DNA from: Annona cherimola
Taxonomy: Eukaryota > Streptophyta > Magnoliopsida > Magnoliales > Annonaceae
Assembly (NCBI GenBank): GCA_030490835.1
Contig: CM059971.1
Span: 73,116,224-73,180,223, forward strand
Direction of reading: 5' to 3'
Length of the DNA: 64,000 nucleotides
Shown: piece by piece, positions 58,200 to 64,000 of the stretch
How positions within the stretch are numbered: position 1 is the first letter of the stretch
Layout of the letters: every line of letters begins with the position of its first letter
The notes under the pieces: model-generated
The model's database searches: none
Seen by the model: only the letters and a program-made list of their open reading frames with translations
Told to the model about the DNA's origin: nothing
Translations under genes and position numbers: made by a program

Positions 58200-59090
58200 G
58201 CGGAAATAGGGCATGCCCTTTAGTCCCAAAGGAAGATGGGTTTGATAACAAAAGTCTTGAAGGTGAGAAGTGTTCGTTCATGAACAAAGCCAGCCATTGA
58301 AGGAGATGAGCGGTGCAGCAGGAAATAAAATGAGATTTTTGCCATGCAGCATTCAAAGCTACCCACTAGGGACCACATGAAGCGAGCGAGCAACAAATAA
58401 TGGATGCACAGAGCTGCATTTGCAGCCTCGAGGGCACTCTTCTGTCCACTGCACGAGCTTCGTTGTCCCGCTCGTCTCTGTTGCCCGCACAATTACGTCC
58501 TCCCCTCCCTACCTCGTTCCCCTTGGAACCGCCCTTCTTTCGACAGCCCTAAATTGGTAAGGGATGCTTGGAGGCACTTAATCGCTCCTACCACTGCACA
58601 GCGTGGTGGTAGCGTCTCGCCTGACGTCGCACCTCTAAGTCGATTCGCACGCTTCCTGCGTGCTGCCTCAGGAAGGGAATGGCAAAGATGGGTGATGCAA
58701 GGAAGAAGGGAATGCGCCTGATCTTCTTAAACCCCAAAAAAGCAAGAGATGGCGAAGTCGACGTTCGGGATGACGACAGGGACGCAACTGTCGGACTGCA
58801 TGAAGAAGTTTAGCTTGCCATTCGAGTTCTTTCAGTGGTCGAGAAAGTGGGCAACTTGGACCCCGAGCAGCTGAACATCAGCAAGTGGGAGTAAATAGCT
58901 TGCTGCTCAAGCAAAGGCAGAAAATTAATTTGCCCAAGCCAGATACAGACCCGGAACTGTAGGACCCAGTTCTGCGTAGACAATTCCTTGGAGCCCAAGT
59001 CCCGCGGTAAATCTAGTTCCACGCGAATATTTTCGGGCCACCAAAACTCATTAAATATCACTCATTTACACAATTCCCAACACAGATCCT
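58200..59090. other. GC-richer stretch of unknown origin
   Basis: Overlapping frames on both strands (58404-58721 plus, 58220-58492 minus, 58810-59061 minus). None is recognisable. Its composition differs from the spacer to the left, so it may be a decayed gene or the outer part of the repeat-rich element to the right. Confidence 0.35.
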
Positions 59091-59224
59091 AAGGAGGACC
59101 AAAACTTCCTAAGAGATTTCTTTTCTCTCTTGAGCTCCCTTAAAAAATCATTTTTACCTTCTCAACTCTAGGTTAAAAGGTAGAAATTTTCATTTATTTC
59201 ATTTATAATTTCTCCTTCATTTCT

Positions 59225-59720
59225 TATTTTCAGAAATTAGTTTCTAAAAATTACTTTTTCCCACTTAAATACTCCCGGTTGGCGTGTTGAATGGATACAC
59301 AGGGTTAAGTATTTCCCTCCTATTTCTAAAAATTATTTTTCAAAAATTACTTTTCTCCACATAGATACTCCCCGATTGGCAGGTTGAACGGATACACGGG
59401 ATTAAGTATTTTCCTCCTATTTTCAAAAATTATTTTCCAAAAGTACTTTTTCGCACGTAGATACTCCCTAGATATACACGGTTAAGTATCTTCCTCCTAT
59501 TTCCAAAAATTATTTTTCTAAATTTAGTTTTTCCCATGTAGATACTACCCGGTTGGCAGGTTGAATGGATATACGAGGTTAAGTATTTTTCGTCTATTTT
59601 CAAAAATCATTTTCTAAAATTACTTTTCCCCACGTAGATACTCTCCGATTTGCGGATTGAATGGATACACGGGGTTAAGTATTTTCCTCTTATTTTTGTA
59701 AAAAAATCCTTTTTTTTACC
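59225..59720. repeat. 96-bp tandem repeat, five units
   Basis: The motif TACTCCCCGGTTGGCAGGTTG, then GGATACACGGGGTTAAGTATT, then TCAAAAATTATTTTC recurs at 59271, 59367, 59463, 59544 and 59640. Spacing is 96 bp except the third unit, which has a 15-bp deletion. Confidence 0.85.
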
Positions 59721-60124
59721 TAACTCTTGGTGTCTGAATAAAAGCCATTATGCCAACTTACAGCGCTGCCGGAACGGAATCGTCAAACCTCACCTGGTTT
59801 TCATGATTTGAGCAATCGGATCATAATGGATCTATTTAGATCTCATTCTTGTCATAGAAAATTTTTGTTACAGTAGACCCATTGCTAGCACTTTGCCCTC
59901 ACTTGGGGAATAAGCATGATCTGTGGGACTCGCTAAGTGGTACCGACCTATGGACATGCAAATTCAAATAGAGGGGGAAGGCGCTTTGCATAAAAAATTA
60001 TGAAAACTCTTTTCTTAAGCCAAGATTGGAAACTTATAGATCCATCGTGATTTGTACACTTGTAAAATCTACATAGCTCATATATGAAAACCTAGCGGGT
60101 AATTTCTATCCAAAATCCTTCAGC

Positions 60125-60500
60125 AGGCCTAGTTGGGCCCAGAACCTTCAAAGCCTTCACAATAAAGCCCATGTGGACTAGAGCCCTTCAATAAACCCAC
60201 TTGAATCCAAAAACTCATCAACAAGCCCAGCTAAACCCAAAAACCTTTCAACATGTTAATTTGGGCCCAAAACCCATAATAGGTCCAGTTGGGCCTAAAA
60301 ATTTTCAAATGAACCCATTTGAGTCCAAAACTCTCATAATACTCCACATTTGGGCCCATAATTTCCAGCTAGCCCACTCAGACCCAGAACACTTTACTTG
60401 ATCCTGTTTAGCCCCCTTGAACCCATTCCAAGCCAAAACTTTCCAACAGACCCACTTGAGTCAAGCTTAGTTAGGCCCAAACTCCTTTTAATGAGGTCAG
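60125..60500. repeat. Degenerate GGGCCC-type minisatellite
   Basis: About a dozen loosely conserved 28-40 bp units of the form AGCCCA.TTGGGCCCAAAACC.TTCAACA. Translated, it looks like a repeated NPKTFQ peptide, but this is a by-product of the repeat. The style resembles the first half of the Tat LTR at 12641-13824. Confidence 0.65.
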
Positions 60501-60569
60501 ACCTTCCATTTGGTCCAAATTAACCCAAATATATTCGATTAAGCCCGGTTTTTGGAAAAACCACCCAAT

Positions 60570-60745
60570 TTTCAATCCAGAGACTGTATGCAGAACACAC
60601 TGGCTTGCTGTGTAAATCCAGAGACTAAATGTGGGAGATGCTAGTTTCTTGTACAAATGCAAAAGCTGAAAGCAGGACACGCTGGTCTACTGTGTAAATT
60701 CAGAAGCTAATAGCACGCTTAGTTTGCTGTGTAGGGTCGCTAGTG
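60570..60745. repeat. Tandem repeat with CTGGCTTGCTGTGTAAAT units
   Basis: Three to four diverged units combining CAGAGACTA or CAGAAGCTA, a CACGCTGG or CACTGGCTT block and TGCTGTGTA, at about 60585, 60625, 60670 and 60710. Confidence 0.5.
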
Positions 60746-60817
60746 TAGCCGGCGAGCACCTCACTAGTCCCAAATCGAGCCGTCGCTGGTCAACGGACTA
60801 AGCGTAAACTCACATAT

Positions 60818-61045
60818 GAGTCATAATGCATGACGTCATGTACTCTTTTTTTTGAGTCAATGCGCATGGCATGGTGTACTCACCCTTTTTAGGTCACGAC
60901 GCGTGGCGAAGTGATCTATATTTATTTTGACAGTCATGTCGCGTGGTCGATACACAATCTACTTTGGGTCATGGCGCGTGGTGTCATGTACTACCTACTT
61001 TTAAGTCATGGCGCGGGACGAGGTGTACTCACTTATCTTTGTATT
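60818..61045. repeat. 38-bp tandem repeat, six units
   Basis: Units of the form GGTCATGGCGCGTGGTGT.ATGTACTCACTTTTTT beginning at about 60818 and repeated every 36-40 bp. The core GTCATG.CGCGTGG is best preserved. Confidence 0.7.
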
Positions 61046-62299
61046 TTCAGACATAATTTTTCATGCATTTTTAAGGTCGTAGAAAGACCTTCTACGCATT
61101 TGATCACCATCTCAATGAAATCGTCATATTTTTACGGACTATTGTATTCAGTTCTTTTAATCAAGAGTTTTCTCGTTATAGATGTAAAATTAGAGTGTGG
61201 AACACAATGCAAATATTTCGGTGATATATTTTTTGGACTCGGTTAAAGGAATTAAATGCTTTAAAATTTTGTTGGGGAATTAATCAAGTATTTATTTTCT
61301 AAAACAACCAAAACAACCAAAACAACCAACGAGGAAAATGTGAGGCCAAAACAAATGGTGAACCTGACGTGAAACACTGTCCCTTCATCTTCAAGAGCTG
61401 AAAATCATATATTTTATATATGTTTATTTTTATTTGATCCTTTGCTATTGACACTCTTAAGTGTTCTTTTGCAGATCTCATGGCGCACTCATTGACTTTC
61501 AGATTCTTGCCCAATGGTGGTTTCATTGTTGCTAAATCGGAGAACATGGATGCGGCCGTCCCCCATCAATTCATTTGCGTGCCGGAAAAGCTTGAGTATC
61601 GTGTCTACCGACACGTTGATTACTCTCCAGCAGCAATCGCATGAAAGAAGGATCGATCTGCACCACCAAAGGAGCCCCGTGGTGTCCGAGGCCCTCGTAC
61701 TACAGTAGTAGGCAATAATGCAATCAAGTCCGTTGTAATTTCCTTGGCTACTCTTGCCTAGCTAGCACAATCTTCACTTGTGCCAACCCGAATGGACTCA
61801 CCTGCCCTGTGGTCAGACTTTACCAAGAAGTCTGCTCACCGACTTGTTGCACCAGTTCCGCCAACAACATCACTACCCACGGGTCGACCCGCTTTGCAAC
61901 CTTATTCCACAAGAAGGTCTGCAAGTCGAGTTGCTGCACCTTGATCGGCAACAGTCCACCAGCCAAAGGGCGCCTTGCTAGTCACCACTCGCCAAATTGG
62001 GAGCAAAGCTGCCTAGGCGCCAATCCACATGCCTCTTGACTTGGTTCTGATTTGCATCCGATTCGCCCACATGCCTGTAATTTCCTCGTCCTTCCTGCAA
62101 AAAATTAAATGAACTAAAAATGCCTAATTTATACTAAAAATGCATAAAAACTATATAATGCTCCTAAAATGCAAAGTGAGTGAAAATTAAGCTAAATAGA
62201 TGCAAATTAAGTCTAATCTCTTGGACTAACACGCAAAAATAGTCTGAAATGGGTCATGATAACTCGCATTTTCACGAGTTATCACCACTTGCAAGGGGC
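61046..62299. other. Unassigned stretch with a Cys-rich frame
   Basis: 61809-62039 (plus) reads as a Cys-rich frame (VCSPTCCTSSANN, VCKSSCCTLIGN) without a recognised family, continuing upstream in the same frame (CANPNGLTCPVVRLYQ). A second frame at 61514-61708 is also unknown. These may be parts of a decayed element. Confidence 0.3.
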
Positions 62300-62883
62300 A
62301 ACCATATGAAAGAATCTTTCCTCAAAGTAGCCAGTTTGGATTAGGAGCTCAGTCATCTCCTCAAAATTATAACTGACCAAATTCAGCCTTGCAAATTTCT
62401 TCAAAATAAGGCCTTGATCTGGAAATCGAGTGACTTTCTCGACTCCGTAAATCTTTGGGAAATAGAACTCAAGTCATCCAAGAAGAAAATGAGCTGAAAA
62501 ATATCAAATTGCACGCCATAGGCCTTTCTCGTTATATATGACCCGATTCAGGCCTTTATAAATATCACAAAGCACGCGAAGTGCCAAGGCGAAGCACCTG
62601 CCTTGAGCCATCTCACGGGCAATATAAAGGCAAGACCATTTCACAAGACCGTAAGCCGATGAGGAAGGACAGATAACTATGGAAACCCAAAGCCGTAGAA
62701 AAAGAGCAAGCTCGAGCTTTGATTGTACCCGTTGTAGACGCTCAAGGGGAAGCCATAGACCGCCTTGCACCCTAGCCTAAAACTCATCAATATTGGAGGG
62801 TCGGCAGCCCCGATGTCCGGGAATGGGAACCGACCCAATTCGGTTTCGACCATTTTTTTTCCATGCAATGGCTTCAGCAGCAA
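62300..62883 (-). pseudogene. Possible second antisense PMD-like fragment
   Basis: On the minus strand, 62770-62504 encodes a segment with REMAQGRCFALALRVLCDIY followed by KGLNRVIY. Past the stop at 62504 the same strand keeps coding-like text (AHFLLG.LEFYFPKIYG, then FARLNLVSYNFEEMTELL) in broken frames. The order of a helix ending in a Tyr-rich turn followed by FLLGWL-type and sheet segments resembles the C-terminal half of plant mobile domain proteins. Upstream, 62883-62677 is open in another frame. No intact ORF exists. Assignment is tentative and rests on pattern memory only. Confidence 0.35.
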
Positions 62884-62939
62884 AAACCCAGGTAAGCAGA
62901 CCGAGAGAGAGGAGACGGTGAAAAACTCGAGACGAGCCC

Positions 62940-64000
62940 TCTCACATCAAAAAAATTCGGAGAACGTAAGTTCTCAACCCCTTTTTAATTTTAATTCTTT
63001 TCAAGTATTTATATATATATATTCAAGGGCTTCAAAAAATATATATTTTTCTATAAAATAAATATATATATATATTAAAGAACTTTCAAAAAATATATAT
63101 ATTATTTTACATACTCCCCGGGTGGTGGGTTGAGTCGATACACGGAGCTAAGTATTTTTTATGATAAAATAATAATAATAATAATAATAATAATATATAT
63201 TTAGAGAGGCCCGGGATCCCGAGATAAGTCTCCCCATCCCGAAAAAAGAAAAACCTGTAAGTTTTCCACCCTTTTTAGTTTTTCTTGAGTTTTTAAATAA
63301 ATCTATATATATTAAAAAAAGCCTTCAAATATATATATTATTTTCTAATATATATATATATATTAAAGGCCTCCAAAACTATATATATTATTTTCTAAAA
63401 TACATATATATATTAAAGGGCTCTCAAAAAAAATATTATTTTACATACTCCCCAAGTAAATACTCCCCAGGTGGTGGGTTGAGTCGATACACAGGGTTAA
63501 ATACTTTTTTTATGATAAAAAAATAATATATATGTTTAGAGAGGCCCAGGATCCTGAGATAAGTCTCCTCATCCCGAAAAAAGAAAAACCCGTAAGTTTT
63601 CCACCATTTTTAGTTTTTCTCGAGTTTTTAAATAAATCTATATATATTTTTAAAAAAGCCTTCAAATATATATATATATTATTTTCTAAAATACATATAT
63701 ATTAAAAGGCCTCCAAAAATATATATTATTTATATATATATATATTAAAGGCTTCCAAAAATATATAAAAATTATTTTCTAAAATACATATATATCTTAA
63801 AGGCCTTCAAATATATATATATATTATTTTCTAAAAAAAATATACATGTATATACATACATATACTTCTCCCCAAGTAAATACTTCCCAGGTGGTGGGTT
63901 GAGTTAATACAGAGGGTTAAGTACTTTTTTTATTATAAAAAAACCTTTTTACTCAAACCCGAGCCTTGATGTCCGAGTAAGGCCACTATGTGAACCTGCT
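62940..64000. repeat. 336-bp tandem repeat array running off the window
   Basis: Units begin GAGGCCCGGGATCCCGAGAT at about 63206 and GAGGCCCAGGATCCTGAGAT at about 63541, with a partial unit before and another after. Each contains TACTCCCC.GGTGGTGGGTTGA, GTCGATACACAGGGTTAA and AT-rich TATATATTA blocks. The TACTCCCC motif is shared with the 96-bp array at 59225-59720. The text after both arrays is also related (CTTGGTGTCTGAATAA at 59731 and CTTGATGTCCGAGTAA at 63965), so the two are parts of one repeat family. Confidence 0.8.

Noticed and set aside
59100..59720. Possible CRISPR-like array of regularly spaced repeats
   Set aside because: The units are head-to-tail 96-bp tandem repeats with no unique spacers, and the context is a plant nuclear genome.
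60201..60401. Repeated NPKTFQ-type peptide
   Set aside because: It is a translation of a degenerate minisatellite, open by chance over two units, with no start context.

Overview
The window is nuclear DNA from a flowering plant, most likely a woody eudicot; I cannot name the species from sequence alone. The evidence is intron-containing plant genes (two CYP72A-type cytochrome P450s and a HAL3-type flavoprotein), plant-lineage Ty3/gypsy retrotransposons (Tat and Tekay/Del), hAT-like, Tourist-like and foldback MITEs, a plant L1-type LINE fragment and long AT-rich spacers. There are no bacterial operons, CRISPR arrays or rRNA, and I found no convincing tRNA gene.

Region 1-11.5 kb holds a tandem duplication of a complete five-exon CYP72A gene on the minus strand (543-3193 and 7897-10666). 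Each copy splices to 517 codons with all P450 signature motifs intact. The two have diverged at the regulatory level: copy A has a foldback element about 160 bp upstream of its ATG, and copy B has a GC donor in place of GT at intron 2. A G-box is kept upstream of both.

Region 12.6-26.2 kb is one large Tat-lineage Ty3/gypsy element on the plus strand: ~1.18-kb LTRs about 2% diverged by eye, a near-perfect 5-bp target duplication and two RNase H domains. Its gag-pol is broken by at least six stops and three frameshifts. Its long 3' non-coding region carries a minus-strand ORF resembling the plant mobile domain (PMD), and one 19-bp palindrome occurs three times across the element.

Region 26.2-34.9 kb is spacer with nested MITEs. 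A Tourist-like MITE was split by a 965-bp hAT-like element with a perfect 8-bp target duplication, and a second, longer member of that hAT family follows. A short gene-like exon of unknown identity lies at 32.15-32.65 kb.

Region 34.9-45.2 kb is a young, apparently coding-competent Tekay/Del chromovirus-type retrotransposon on the minus strand: 2.49-kb LTRs, a perfect GAGGG target duplication, an intact 1563-codon gag-pol, an initiator-Met primer site and an unusual extra acidic ORF ahead of gag.

Region 46.3-48.9 kb holds a two-exon HAL3/phosphopantothenoylcysteine decarboxylase gene (coenzyme A biosynthesis) with all catalytic motifs but an early C-terminal stop. Its intron and 3' flank are packed with Tourist and foldback MITEs.

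Region 52.8-55.0 kb is a hAT-like element carrying a 5'-truncated LINE fragment (RNase H end of ORF2). From 59.1 kb to the window end there are at least five different tandem-repeat arrays plus a second decayed antisense PMD-like fragment. I infer that this is the repeat-rich remains of another Tat/Ogre-type element.

The cellular genes are unrelated in function: the P450 pair belongs to specialised or hormone metabolism, HAL3 to primary metabolism. The rest is transposon-driven, including insertions that alter promoters and introns of those genes.
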